Below are positions 44,544 through 56,305 of a stretch of DNA of 64,000 bases, in pieces. The notes beneath the pieces were generated by a model. That model did no database searches, was not told the origin of the DNA, and saw nothing but the letters and a program-made list of their open reading frames with translations. The stretch lies in the NCBI RefSeq assembly GCF_964340395.1, contig NC_135569.1, forward strand, positions 11,308,019 through 11,372,018. The letters are read 5' to 3'. Within the stretch, counting starts at the first letter, position 1, and each line of letters begins with the position of its first letter. The DNA is from Glandiceps talaboti. Taxonomy: Eukaryota > Hemichordata > Enteropneusta > Spengelidae. Position numbers and translations under genes: made by a program.

Positions 44544-47517
44544 CCCGTTAGTTATCCTTGAAATGAAATTGAGTAAAGAAGATATAACTCACACAAGGTT
44601 TTTGAGAAAATCAACACAATTGACAATATTTATCAATGTAAAATCATAAGTGATATAGTGCACTGCATATTTTCTCATGTATGTATGTTATGTTGTAAAT
44701 GCTAGATTTCTAGTCTGGATGCCAACGTGATTTCTAACTAAACCATGTCTGGTCAAAGTCCCTCAATCAGCACAAAAAGTTGTTCATCCAATCAGTGAAC
44801 CCCAACTGTTACAGTGATGTAAACAGTGTATAAGTAGCATCCTGAGCTGACAAATATACCATATTTGGACATTACCTAACTGCCCCAATAAACACTAACT
44901 TTATGAGGGACTGTGTTATTGGTTAGAATTTTGTGATTGATTAACAAAGACATGATGTTAATGACTGTGTGGGTGGCTTTGGATGAATTTTAAATTGCAT
45001 CTCATGCATCTCAGGACTTCTAGAGTAACGACATTGTCTAGACTATAAGTGGAGGTATGAATGGTAACGATACCATATAGGAACTAGACTACCAGATTTC
45101 TAGAACAGTTTGCATCATCAGTTTAATTTTCTTACAGGCAAACAGTGGTCCAAACACAAATGGATGTCAGTTTTTTGTCACCTGTGCCAAGTGTGACTTT
45201 TTAGATGGCAAACATGTGGTATTTGGAAGAGTAACTGAAGGAATGCTAGTTGTGAGGAAAATTGAGGTGAGATTTATTTTCTAACATTTCAAAGTAGAAA
45301 AAGACAGGCCTAAATAAAATAATTGTTTGGCCGACCTTAGACTTTTTTTTTACGTAGTTGAGAAAAAAATTATAAAATTGCAAAAATTGTGAAGTTTCAG
45401 GAGAAATAGTTGATGCAGAAACTGACAATATAAAAAAAGACAATTTAAAACTGTTCTTCCAATCTATAATGACTACATCTGATAGGAAGAAATAACCAAC
45501 ACAGAGACCATTTGGAAAACAATGGAAGACCTGAACTAGACACTCGCACGTGAAAAAAATATAATAAAATAAAATAAAAAATATACCTACCCCACATATT
45601 CTTCAGTTGAGTGTAATCGGAGCCACACAATTTTTTAGTCCAGACTTCGTCCGGCGGGGACTTATGGATTGGGTTCCGTCTGTCTGTGCATCCGTGCATA
45701 CGTCCGTCCGTCCGTCCGCAGCCGTTTCTTGGAGATGCCTGGACCGATTTTTTTCAAACTTGGTACAGGGGCAACATACTATGGCATACATATGCACGGC
45801 AATTTGTTTTATGATACGATCCAATATGGCCGCCTAGCAGCCATTTTGTTTGCAAATTTTCCATGTCCAAAGCCATAACTCAGACATGCGTGGACAGATC
45901 TCATTCAAAGTTGCTATTAGGACAGTGTTATATGACATACATGTGCATATTCATTGTTGTCATGATACGATCCAATATGGCTGCCTGGCAGCCATTTTGT
46001 TTGTGAATTTTCCATGTCCAAAGCCATAACTCAGACATGCTTGAACAGATCTCATTCAAAGTTGGTATTAGCACAGTGTTCTATGACATACATGTGCATA
46101 TCCATTTTCGTCATGATACAATCCGATATGGCTGCTTGGCAGCCATTTTGTTTGCGAATCTTCCATGACCAAAGCCATAACTCACATATGCCTGAACAGA
46201 TCTCGTTCAAAGTTGGTATTAGGACAGTGTTCTATGACATACATGTGCATATTCATTGTTGTCGTGATACGATCCAATATGGCTGCCTGGCAGCCATTTT
46301 GTTTGCGAATTTTCCATGTCCAAAGCCATAACTCAGACATGCTTGAACAGATCTCATTCAAAGTTGATATTAGCACAGTGTTCTATGACATACATGTGCA
46401 TATCCATTTTCGTCTTGATACAATCTGATATGGCTGCCTGGCAGCCATTTTGTTGGCGCAGTTTTCATGTCCAAAGCCATAACTCAGACATTCTTGAACA
46501 GAGTAGTGATATCAAAAACAACCATATGAGGCCAAACAACATTAACCAGGTTTGAAAATGACAACATAAACTGCCAGATCCTGAAAACCCAATGATAGCG
46601 GGGACTATGTCATTTTCAATGGCTTGTTTATTAGGCCATACCGAACTTTGGTTGTGCTCTGCAAAATTAAACTTTGTACTAATCTTGTATGAAAACCAAG
46701 TTTAATTAGATAATCTCTGAACTTGCAATAGCCCTATCCAAATTTGCCATGGTGGCGCTCTACTTCCTGTCTGTGTGTACCTTTGGGGTATACATGGTAT
46801 ACGTTACTTGGTTAATCATAGAGCACTGCTGCTTTCCTTATTGTCTGAACAATACAAAAAAAAAAAACATCCCTGATTTACACTTCTCCAGAATACCAAG
46901 GAACAAAGCTCTTACGAACCAGTACTATGAGGTGATGATGCATCCAATTTGAGCATGGACGCTGTATTATCTATTTCCTGTTTTCAGTCTGGAATGGCCT
47001 CTTTCAGAAACAGTCATAATATCACTCATAGTCACCACAATTGTTTTTCCTGTTGCTTCTATTCAAAAGATTGTGTGTTTTTGTTTTTATATTTCTGGTG
47101 CCAGGAATACTTTCCAGTATCTAAGTTATAGCATGCATTTCAAATGCCAAATGGTTACTACCCAAGAACATTTGTAAAATTTCTTTGTATGTCTTTTTGG
47201 CAAATTTCGGATGATAGGAAAGTTATGAACTGTAACACTATTCTTGTAACATCTACAACTGCAGATATCAGACCAAGGTCGGATAGAACCTTTTTCAAAA
47301 CAGGGAAAATAAACAAATGAGTTGACACGTACACACAATAGCCAAACAAGTCACTCACACTAGTTACCTACGATATCATGTACCCTATGTATGTACATGT
47401 ATATGTTACATGAAGAATAACATATGTTACAGCAATCAAATGATAAAACATTATTCACTGATTTCCTGTAAACTGATATGCTGAACATTAGTATGCCCTG
47501 TAAACCAATGTTACATA

Positions 47518-47558
<41 letters not shown>

Positions 47559-48418
47559 TGTGGTGAACTACAACTTCATATGATACTGCACCAAAATTCA
47601 ATGTTTTCATACTGTGTGGTGACTCACAAGAAAGCCTTCTATTTTTTCATATCAACCCACGATGACAAATGTTGTCTTTCAGTTGAGGGCACACTGCTGA
47701 GTACAAGACGACTACAGTAAAATGTTCAATTGAAAATGTAGACTATACAATATTCTGATTACTGTGAACTCATTAGAGAAAATCTTGAGGCCAGACACAA
47801 ATTTTAAAGTAAACATCACATGAAATTTCTGTTCTGATAAAAACCAACATATTCAAAAGATGATTTCAGTGAAAAAAATGAAATTAAATGAGGCCTCGCG
47901 ATACAATGAAATTTGTGAGGTTCCTTTTCAGTATATCTGAAAGCTTGTTTTGCTGTAACTGTTCTCTAAATGTAATTAGTGACAAAGGTTAGAATGGACT
48001 GTTTGAGTGGCTTAGAGTGACTCAACACGTAGTCACCTCATACAACATTCATACTGCTGGTTGACTCACACACATCTTTTCAAATGTCCTTGACAAATCT
48101 TTTAAATTCAATCATCCAATCATCTATTAATGAGTCATTTATTTATGACATCATCAATGACCAATGAAAGTACAAGTATAAAGTCACATGACTAGTAACC
48201 TAATAGCAAGTTTCTATACCTGTGAATACTCAATTTGATAATAATGTAGATACATCTAATGTCGTGTCTGAATTTTGACATAAGTTTGCCTTGATGTTTT
48301 TCATTTTGAGTTTTGTTCTCACTATTTTTATTTCTGTCTTTTTCTTCAGAATGTACCCACAGGACCAAACAATAAACCCAAAATACCAGTGATTATATCG
48401 CAGTGTGGTGAAATGTAA
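40905..48418 (+). CDS. PPIH: PPIH, U4/U6 snRNP cyclophilin H, complete
   Basis: PPIH is a peptidyl-prolyl cis-trans isomerase of the U4/U6 and tri-snRNP, bound to PRPF4 and acting in the nucleus during spliceosome assembly. Six exons join in frame: 40905-40976, 42037-42125, 42579-42666, 43416-43508, 45138-45266, 48350-48418, giving 179 residues (human 177). It begins [20 protein letters not shown] and ends ISQCGEM, as in vertebrate PPIH. Visible active-site and family sequences are [10 protein letters not shown], the catalytic arginine in [54 protein letters not shown] and VFGRV. The start at 40905 matches the human start. Its introns carry a MITE pair, a 67-bp and a 151-bp satellite and a TTAA-flanked insertion. 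The neighbour YBX1 is convergent. Confidence 0.97.
41549..41918 (+). mobile_element. MITE family 3, copy 1 (PPIH intron 1)
   Basis: Ends AGGCCTAATAAAAATAATTG and the reverse complement near 41913 (AACAATTATTTTTTTAGGCCT, trimmed). The interior includes GATTGGAAGAACTGTTTTA and CAGTTTCCACATCC. Its inverted partner is at 45306. Confidence 0.78.
42728..42826. repeat. Imperfect inverted repeat, PPIH intron 3
   Basis: CTGTAAGATACGTCGTGAC at the left pairs with the complement of GTCACGGCGTACCTTACAG at the right; GCCCTCA and TGAGGG extend the stem inward. Arms are about 31 bp at roughly 80% match. Possibly a short MITE. Confidence 0.65.
43565..44315. repeat. 67-bp satellite interrupted by an inserted element
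   Basis: AAAAGTCCAGTCAGACT recurs at 67-bp steps (about 43565, 43632, 43699, 43766), each unit continuing TTATTTCTGCCT or TTATTTTTGCCT, then TGTATTGATTACTGCTATCAAC. A fifth unit resumes at 44248 after the element at 43827-44247. Confidence 0.9.
43827..44247. mobile_element. TTAA-flanked piggyBac-like non-autonomous element
   Basis: The 413-bp interior 43831-44243 is bounded by TTAA on both sides and starts CCATTTCAGCACGAG; its right end complements to CTCTTTCACCACTAT, so the termini agree at most of the first dozen positions. Removing it with one TTAA restores the surrounding 67-bp satellite. It contains the perfect palindrome CCCGGTATACCGGG in a short tandem duplication near its left end. 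TTAA targets and CCYTTTCA-like ends are characteristic of piggyBac. No transposase. Confidence 0.8.
44375..44462 (+). mobile_element. SINE body fragment
   Basis: It contains CCACTTGCCTCTTAATGCAGTCTTGAG-like head remnants and AAAAGAGTGTCATTCAACTT, similar to the body of the SINE at 38887. It ends at the GT microsatellite. Confidence 0.45.
44465..44541. repeat. GT microsatellite, PPIH intron 4
   Basis: About 38 uninterrupted GT units. Val/Cys open frames across it are artefacts. Confidence 0.97.
45306..45637 (-). mobile_element. MITE family 3, copy 2, inverted (PPIH intron 5)
   Basis: It starts AGGCCTAAATAAAATAATTG and includes AAACTGTTCTTCCAATCTAT and GGAAGAAATA, the reverse complement of copy 1 at 41549 over most of its length. 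Its right terminus merges at about 45637 with the next dispersed repeat. Confidence 0.75.
45638..46515. repeat. 151-bp tandem repeat with a dispersed-repeat leader
   Basis: CAAAGCCATAACTCA recurs at 45869, 46020, 46171, 46322 and 46473, exact 151-bp steps. Units include GACATACATGTGCATAT and ATGGCTGCCTGGCAGCCATT, which holds GGCTGCCTGGCAGCC, a near-perfect palindrome. The leader TCCAGACTTCGTCCGGCGGG to about 45720 resembles the start of the fragment at 48518. Open frames rotate because 151 is not a multiple of three. Confidence 0.92.
46736..46999 (+). pseudogene. Dispersed element with a THAP-like coding remnant, copy 2
   Basis: It matches 24569-24835 from CCAAATTTGCCATGGTGG onward. One plus-strand frame gives [12 protein letters not shown], then [15 protein letters not shown] and YYEVMMH. 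It keeps the CxxxC pair that copy 1 has lost in part. The sequence ends before a second zinc-ligand pair; this is a remnant rather than a gene. It lies in PPIH intron 5. Confidence 0.55.
47519..47556. repeat. CA microsatellite, PPIH intron 5
   Basis: About 17 CA units followed by sequence (TGTGGTGACTCACAAGAAA at about 47615) that also appears beside the solitary 95-bp family copy near 30290. Confidence 0.9.
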
Positions 48419-48517
48419 CACAAAGTCAACTTTATATGTGGATTACAAGGAACTCTGAGCTTATACATTTTCCCTGTATTCTTGCATGCTTCATAAAGAA
48501 TACATGGAAAGTGGCTC

Positions 48518-48700
48518 CATTTTTAGTCCCCAGGAGACGGAGTCTGAAGGAGGCTACTACATTGGGTCCATTCGTTATCACCTGACATGCATGGGCCAAT
48601 TTCAAGCAAACCTGGCACAGATTTCAGATACAGTACTTCACATATGCACTTCACTTTGATTTTCTGACCTTTGCGATAATGGCCACATGGCATTCATATT
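48518..48700 (+). repeat. Dispersed repeat fragment in the PPIH 3' region
   Basis: TTTTAGTCCCCAGGAGACGG then GGCCAATTTCAAGCAAACC: the same plan as the leader of the 151-bp array (TTTTTTAGTCC, a purine-rich stretch, then a TTCAAACTTGG-like segment). Part of the PPIH 3' UTR may derive from it. Confidence 0.45.
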
Positions 48701-48976
48701 TGTTGCCCACTAACTCTGGAAGCTTAATAGATAGATACGAACTTAGGTAAACTCAGATTTGGAACATGGAAAATAGACATGTGATTGTTACAATTTTGGA
48801 TTATTTCAAAGAAATCACTGCCACATATTGCATAGATGTTATGATAGAGTTACATTTGTTGTTTCTCAGTAACAAGTTGTATGTATGGGGGTGAGGGTAT
48901 CACCAGAAGGTTCCCATTGATTGGAAAGGATATGTAATATTAATAATACTTTATCGCTATAATCAGTAGATGTAAC

Positions 48977-49097
48977 AATAAAGGCAACATTCTTTTTTCC
49001 AGTGTGTAACATCTGAATGGTCTTTTTTGAAATACTTCATGTCCTATTATGCATCTTATTATGTGTTACTGTAACATACTCTCATTTTGAAAATAAA
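48977..49097 (+). terminator. PPIH polyadenylation signals
   Basis: AATAAA at 48977-48982 and again at 49092-49097, followed in both cases by T/GT-rich sequence (CTCTTTTTTTGTATGTGACG after the second). They lie 560-680 nt past the PPIH stop and before the convergent YBX1 3' end. Confidence 0.5.
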
Positions 49098-49551
49098 GTC
49101 TCTTTTTTTGTATGTGACGGGTTTCAAGTTTAACCATTTTTCACGCGACCAATAGACAACACTCATAGTAAACACTAAAAACATTGAAACATGAGGCCTC
49201 ATCCGTACAGCTGGTCAAATGTTAAAGGCCGGGCTGACCACTTATGTAGTTGTCAGCACCTTGATGTTCTAATCTTGAGTAATTAAACTTAAAGGAACAA
49301 CTTTTCAGTAGGAGTAACAAACAAGCCCCAGACTGATCATGTTATCTCCAAATTGTATGTATAAATATCAACTTTCTGTAACACATTCCCAATACATCAC
49401 ACATACCAAATTTATTACCATGGTTACCAGCTGCTCATTGTTGTCATGGATTTTCATACAGGAGTTACTGCATTGTTCACTATACGCATTCAAGTTTGAC
49501 AATAACCACCTCCTCTCCCCCCCCCCTCCCCCGAAGTTATGCACAATATAC

Positions 49552-49705
49552 AAATATGCCTAGCAATAGCGGTTGTCAAATATGATCAATCAAGATTTCG
49601 CCATGGCCAAGTGCAATGACATTGAGAACAAGTGTTGCTAAGCATTTGACACTTTCAGCTTGGCCACCCTCGCATGGCTGCTATGGACGAAATGGCTAAC
49701 ACAGG
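49552..49705 (+). repeat. Dispersed repeat shared with YBX1 intron 3
   Basis: GGTTGTCAAATATG and, near the end, GCTATGGACGAAATGGCT are matched in the same order at 52692-52776 (GGTTGTCAAACATG; GCTATGGACGAAATGGCT), with TTTCAGCTTGACCACC between. It may be a small non-autonomous element; ends are not defined. Confidence 0.45.
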
Positions 49706-50116
49706 ATCTTGTGAGATCTGTCGCAAGACGAAATATGGCTTATTACCAGAGTATATGTTGGGTCACTCGGCCTGCATCAGGCTTATCTTTCAAGTGGTAT
49801 CTGATACTGTGATAGGAGTTTTAACAATGTACTTAAATAGACTTGAAATGCTCAATTTAGTTGCAAGTAAACATCATTCACAGGTCATTTTTGCGTCAAC
49901 TCGCAATTCAAAAGTATCACAATTCATAGAACCAGCTAAGTTTAACAAACACCACAAGAACACTGACATTGCAATCCGATTTCTATTCAAAGTGGAAGGA
50001 TAAGGTACCAGAGTTTTGTTGTAATGGTTTAGGATATGGAATCACTCAGTCACAACCAAACAACAAACTACACAACACACACAGTTTACTACAACATGGT
50101 TTGCTGTTCAAACTCT

Positions 50117-50122
50117 TTTATT
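50117..50122 (-). terminator. Candidate YBX1 polyadenylation signal
   Basis: AATAAA on the minus strand about 335 nt past the YBX1 stop. A second AATAAA lies nearer the stop at about 50288-50293; either could be used. Confidence 0.4.
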
Positions 50123-50457
50123 TCATGCTGATAACGTACATGTTGCCTTGTTTGATAATACACAACACCTGGGCTGATGCTTTCACAACGCTGTTCTCAT
50201 TTCATTTAGTTTTTTTAAGATAACAAAGTAGGAAAAAAACAACACTTCTATAAATAGGTTACATCATAATGGCCTGTCTGTTTTGTTTTTATTTCTCAAG
50301 CAACTAGTCCTAAGTTCTAATCATATTTCCAAAGCAATTTTGATTCCAAGTTATTTTCAAGCTCTGCTGCTGACAGACATGCCATTACTCTCTCCCCACT
50401 GAAATTCTGTGCAACATGTACCAGCTCTTGTGATCCCAGGTTACTACGGTTATTCAA

Positions 50458-53400
50458 TTAGTCTTGGGTCTCTTCTTCCTTCTTCACACTCTGGGGTGGA
50501 CTGCTTTCGTTCTAAGGGAAGAGATAAATACTTGTAAATCAGGACACATGCATTTCATAACACTATTGAAACTGTATGTCATACGAATATGAAAGTACAC
50601 AACTAGTATTTCGGTGATGTCACCTTATCTTTTGTCTTTGTTCTGTGCATTTTCACTGGCAGATATGCCTATACCATAATGGCAGAAAAATTAGGAAAAG
50701 ACATTTTATTGACATTTGTGGTCAAGATAGGAGGAGTATATTGAGAGAAATGCACGTTGAACATAAACATTATAGAGAACATTTCATAGGTTCCACCACT
50801 AACAAGGATTTCCAACTATCAAAATGTATAGCTGAATGCCGACAAATTGAACTAATCCCAAGCAATTCTGATGTCATCAAAACTACAAATGTAATAGGTT
50901 TCTTTCCTTCTAAATTAAGACCGACATAATATTCAAAATATTGTGTAAAATTAGATTGCCAAGTAGATAACACCAATACCATAATCAGGAAATTGGGAAA
51001 AGTCAATTGAGAGTAATCTAAAGTTAGTGGCACCCCCCCCCCACCTAGAGTTGTAGATTACACTATATATTATAACTATATGCAAACAATTGTCTAATGG
51101 TGTAAATAACCCATTACTATTGTGTAGGCACCACATGTTTTTCCTATGTCTACATGCACAGACATGATACAAAATCCTTTTCTCAATTTCCGCATATTCA
51201 TAATCATCAATTCCCATTACAAAGTTGGCAGTGACAAGGCCAATAACAGATTTATTTACCTCCCCCGCTGAATCACTCTTGTTCTGTTGGTCGGATTGTC
51301 TATCTCTCCCTTCTCTGTTGCTATATCCTCCGCGGCCTCCATATCTGCGTCTAGATCACGTAACAAATTCACAAATTTAGGACAATTTTGCCAAGTGCAT
51401 GATACATACAAAATATGAATGAGCACCTATACATGTCTCAAGTGCAAGAAACTACACAATTACTGTGACATAACATAACTGCCAAAGGTCACACACAGTA
51501 AATACACCTTGAAGACCGACATTAAAGTAGTGTTAAAACGTAAGGGAGAAAAACAGTTCATCTGGCAGAACTATAAAAATAGCTGGACTCCAACTTTGAA
51601 TGAATGAATGATCCTATTTACTCTTCATGGCTTCACTGATAAGAGAGCACCAATAGAACAATGTGAGATTAAAAAAAAAGGGCTTTGACCTCTCAGAGTC
51701 CAACTAAGGACACAAAGTTGGTGCAAATAAACTTACATACAACATCCAACTATTTCTACCACTGTACCAGATTATTTACACTTCAACAAAAAGAGTATTA
51801 CCAAATCCACTACATACACAAAAGTCTTAAAATACTCAGAATTATATGGCCTTATTGCATAAATGCAATTAATTACCTTCTGTATCTTCCATAGAAAGGT
51901 CTGTAGCGTCGGCGGTTAGAGCCCTGCCCCCTCTCATCCTGGCCTTTGCCATTTCCCTCACCATCTTTAGCATCACCACCCTAATAACACAAGGAGTAAA
52001 TAAGTTTATTAACTGAGCACAAGCAATACAGGAAACAGGGTGTAACAGCATCACAGTAATAATCAGACAGTTTCAGGCATTTGAGTAAAACACGAAATAC
52101 ATCACCTCAATGGTCAAGAATAAACAAAAAGAGAAGACTTGGTCATGAATTAACAAATGTTTCGAGCTCATTTTTATAACGAATGATGGAAAACTAACAA
52201 ATGGTGGTTTTTACTCACCTCTCCACTATCCTCATTACTAGGTGGGTTGCGAGGAGGGCCCCTGCGGTAACGACGGTTATAACGGCGATAAGTATATGGA
52301 CGACGAGTCCTTCGTTTATCTTGTGAATTGTCGTTGTCGTCACCCTCGCCCTCACCACCATCGCCACTTTGTTCTCCGCCACTACTATGACCTTGCCTGT
52401 CTCTACTTGAGGGGCCGACGTTCTGTCTGCGTCTTGGGTAGTAACGACGCCTGAAACGGCGACGGTCAGCTGCATACTTGCTTCCTTGTACAGGAGCCCC
52501 CTCTGGACCAGTGACATTCGCAGCCTCGTTTCCCTTGTCGCCCTCTACAACATCAAATTCTACAACTTCTCCATCGCCGACACTTCGAAGGTATTTTCTT
52601 GGGTTGTTCTTTTTTATTGCCGTCTATTAAAAGAGAAAATATTAAGTTAAATGATGTTATGTCTCGTAGCAGACCGTGCGATATGCAAATATGGTTGTCA
52701 AACATGTTATCGCAGTCAAGCTTTCAGCTTGACCACCTTCATGTGATTGCTATGGACGAAATGGCTCGTGGGATATACTGAGATTAAAAACGGTTTATTC
52801 AATCTTTGGAAACAGGTGAACACATTTCAAAACAGTATCTTGTTCAAGTCAGGATGCACTGGTGTACCATGCAGATACACTGAAATAAGGTCATTGTGAA
52901 AACTATTGGACCTTGTCCACAAATGATAAATGTAATGTAATTGTAAAAGAAATAAAATAATGACAAACAATTGACACTGAATAAATTAAATTTCATTTAC
53001 ACAGTAGTTAACCAAACACTATGGCTGAGAAACTTACCTGATGTACAAACACATCCTCATTGGTATCGTTTCTGTGGGAGAAAGGACAAAAAATTAAAAT
53101 TCTCATAAATTGTTTTCAAATATCTGGGACCTCATTACTTTATGCTTTAGAAATACTCTTCTGAAACAAAGTTCACTGACAGGGACACATACAAAATCAA
53201 AATTTCGTGAAAGGTAGGGGTTCATCACTGCCTTTTTTCAACTTGATTATGAATGTGTGAAATAACTTTCCATTATTTTTTTTACATAGTTTTCTTTACC
53301 TGGTATTATTACAGCACTACCTCTCTGTGGCTAAAATGTACGCTTTAATTTTCAAAAACAAGTCCAAGAAGTGTGAAGAAAATCGTCGCATCACTGAAAG

Positions 53401-54067
53401 ACTTGACGATGGGTGCGTCTATTGACAACGCCACCAGTTGCCTAGGTCATCACTGGTTTTTAACAACAATGAACTTGCTCGCAACCTTTTCAAAACTCAC
53501 ATGAAAGAGCCACCGGAAGTCCAAGAAGAAGGCGTCATCAAACTCTAACTTACGGAATAAAAACAAAAATCTTAAAGCACTATTTGGATCGCATAAATAA
53601 ACTGACATTAAATATATGAGTAATGCTGAAATTGTAAGATCACGCTTGGTTCTCACCTATTGATGAAACCGTATCCATTCTTTACGTTGAACCACTTTAC
53701 AGTTCCCGATACCTTTTCGGCTGAAAAACACAAATGACAATAATTTATCTTTCACATACGAAATATATCACTTCTGATAAAAATGTCCTTAAAAAAAACA
53801 CGATATACGCCTACTCGTATCACGCGGTCACTTCTTACAAGGAAGAAACCAAGCCGCCCTTCTACAGTTACATTCAAAAACTACAATAAAATGCAAAGCA
53901 TGGCAGCATGTCAGTTGTCGCGTGCTCAACAATTTTTCGGCGACTTTTAAGTTCGATTTTCTTCTTTCCCTTAAGTCGTATCTACAAAATTTTTGGCTCA
54001 ACCTACCGAGGATCTTCTTATCCTGGGCCACCTTCTTCTCAGGCTGTTCTTCAATGCCTTCGGACAT
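50458..54067 (-). CDS. YBX1: Y-box binding protein (YBX1 type), complete
   Basis: Y-box proteins package mRNA in cytoplasmic mRNPs and can bind nucleic acid in the nucleus. Seven exons join in frame: 54007-54067, 53657-53720, 53038-53071, 52219-52623, 51877-51980, 51260-51350, 50458-50511, giving 270 residues. A short N-terminal tail, [20 protein letters not shown], leads into one cold-shock domain (about residues 22-95) with [14 protein letters not shown] (RNP1), [20 protein letters not shown] (RNP2) and [13 protein letters not shown], the metazoan Y-box signature. Alternating Arg-rich and acidic/Gly clusters follow ([56 protein letters not shown]), and the protein ends KKEEETQD. Vertebrate YBX1 is about 324 residues with a longer N-terminus. 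One gene is seen, so orthology to YBX1 rather than YBX2 or YBX3 is not decided. Lin28 is excluded because there are no CCHC knuckles. Confidence 0.95.
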
Positions 54068-54200
54068 GGTGTTTTCCGCTGTTTCTGGGTGGTGTCACAC
54101 TCTAGATCTTCCCTCACAGCTTTGTTCTCTCTGCTGCAAAGATGGCCGCGTGCCGCGCGACGTATTATGGGAATACGCCACGCCATTATGGTCTCAGTAT
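54068..54200 (-). promoter_or_regulatory. YBX1 5' UTR and promoter
   Basis: CpG-containing sequence immediately upstream of the YBX1 start, with CAAAGATGGCCGCGTGC (YY1-like core ATGGCCGC on the plus strand) near 54137 and GCCGCGCGACG beside it. It is the local CpG peak in an AT-rich region. The transcription start is not determined. Confidence 0.45.
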
Positions 54201-55900
54201 TTTCAAAATAGGGGTGCAGTTCTCAAATAGGGAACAAATATGCATCTCAACATCTCCATATTATCATTTTGGGAAGTCATACAATCATTAATCTTTTCTT
54301 TTTTTATTCTTTGTATTTTATTTACATAAATCCTTGCTTGTATTATCCTGAAAATACGTTCGTTGTTTTACTTCCACCCTACAAAATAAAGTAGAATAGC
54401 TATTAAATCACCAACCAATGAAAAGTGTGAGAAGAGTGTGAAGAAGCCCAACCCAACATGCCTTCTCCTTGTGATGATGACATGACTCATTGGGCCGTCA
54501 TGACACTCATGGCCTACGGCATTGTATATGTTTTTCCCCAAACGAACAGAGTAAAATTATTATTGTAAATCGAAAACGGTGACATTTTCTCCCCTTTTTC
54601 GCGAAATGGGAAATGTATATATACATGTATTTATGACTGACTGCGGAGACCATTTGCAATGGCGTACTTTACGTTTTTTTGGGCAATTCTTTTTGCTGGC
54701 TTTGACGGTATAAAAAGTTAGGTTTTCAGGTATTTTAGGTATGTTATCAATTATGTTGGTATAATTTGTTCACATTGCTGCTTTTCTCATCGCGACCATC
54801 GTCATGTCTGCAGAATGCTGATATCCCCCATAAATCAAAACATTGAGAAACACGTTTCATACACTACTCAAGTGGTACATGCTAGAGTATCTAATAATCT
54901 GGCCCGGTAAACTAATGATAATATACATTCCAAAAACAACATAAGATTTTATTAGATTTTTTTTACGTATTCGATTTACCAAACGATAAAAACAGTATAT
55001 TTGGCAAAAGTTATTATAAAATCAGTTGGTTGACGCTTACAATAAATAAAGTAAATACCATGAAACTTAGAATGACTACTAGTGCTCGTGAAGGTTGAAC
55101 TTTATGTTTTAACAAACAAGATACAACATCATCCAGAACAGTGCACATACACGTATACGTAATAATTTCTGTAAAACTCTGTTTACTGTGCTGTCGAGAT
55201 ACATTGTTAGCTGGTCGTACCTCCTAGCCCCCGTACGCGTACGGCCAGCTACCAGTGTCGCGGTTACAAAAATGTAAACAGGTTAGTCAATTGCAAATAC
55301 AACAGCGTTGTATACTAATTTGTTTATGCGTGGTTTATGGCAAATTACTAGTACGCTACTGGTTTTAGTACTTTTACCCCAGTGTGAATATATAAAATGG
55401 TGAGACAGGCTTTAAATATTTGTCACACTTGGAGAGTACATTCTTCGTATCCGACTCGCAGCGCGTTGATTACATAGTCACGAATCCATTTATGAGATTT
55501 CTCGCCGAAATAGATTGCAATTATCACTTTCTACAGGTGACGCGGCTGGCAGAAGTAGATTTGCATGGCGTCTCCATTCTCAACTTCACAAACAAAACCC
55601 CACAGTAGAATAAGACAGTACCTGTATCAACATGCATCGGAAAATCTTTGTCTCAGAATATTCAGGTGCTAAGAGCTTTCATTCTTTATATAAAAAGAAA
55701 GAAAGCTTTATGCAGTATGTATGAATCTATTGTCGTTGTAATTGTAAGCATAATTAATTTGCAAACACATTACGTTGCATTTAGAGCTGATTGGCATAGA
55801 CAGTTTCGCGCTCTGTCATCATGGATGTATCAGTGAGAGCGAAAAAGAAAACCAGATTATTCGTCTGTGCACAACCTACTAATATATCCATGGTCAGGTA
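54201..55900. other. Intergenic, nothing recognised
   Basis: AT-rich with a brief CpG-rich patch near 55225-55262 (CCCCGTACGCGTACGGCC). A 62-codon frame at 55420 has no recognisable domain and no supporting exons. Confidence 0.5.
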
Positions 55901-55903
55901 GAG

Positions 55904-55941
55904 CATGGAAGTATAACCCACGTGGGTTATATACTTCCATG
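55904..55941. repeat. 38-bp near-perfect palindrome
   Basis: CATGGAAGTATAACCCAC followed directly by GTGGGTTATATACTTCCATG; the arms differ only by one extra TA, and the centre CCCACGTGGG contains an E-box. It resembles in design the hairpin at 57244. Confidence 0.85.
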
Positions 55942-56305
55942 GGTAGAGGAACCAAACCTTGGGTGATAGACATCATGGGGCACCGAGGTAAAGCTTGAAA
56001 GTTTTTACAAATTGTAAACTCTCCGTATGTAAACGAATGGTGTTGGGATACTTTTTCTAGAAGTTTTAATAACCACATTTGAATTTAATTTAATTTCATT
56101 GCATTGAGTTGACATTTATTTCGTCAGAAATATAAGATAATAACAAAATAAAATAAAATAATAATAGCAACAAACAACTCGGGTGTGGACCCGAGTTGTT
56201 GTTCAATCGAAGTTCAATTGAAACTGGTCTAGTTCATGGTACAGGTTACGAAGAGAAATAATGACTTTCAGAAATTTATTTACATTCGTATATAAACATG
56301 CATTA

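Noticed and set aside
45607-46555. Several plus-strand frames of 69-105 codons with similar sequences
   Set aside because: The 151-bp satellite shifts frame each unit, so frames repeat without a real gene.
49674-50003. 109-codon plus-strand frame beginning MAAMDEMANTGSCE
   Set aside because: It starts inside a dispersed repeat also found in YBX1 intron 3, has no recognisable domain, and lies antisense to the YBX1 3' region.
50645-50929. 94-codon plus-strand frame
   Set aside because: It lies antisense in YBX1 intron 6, with no domain and no plausible exon partners.
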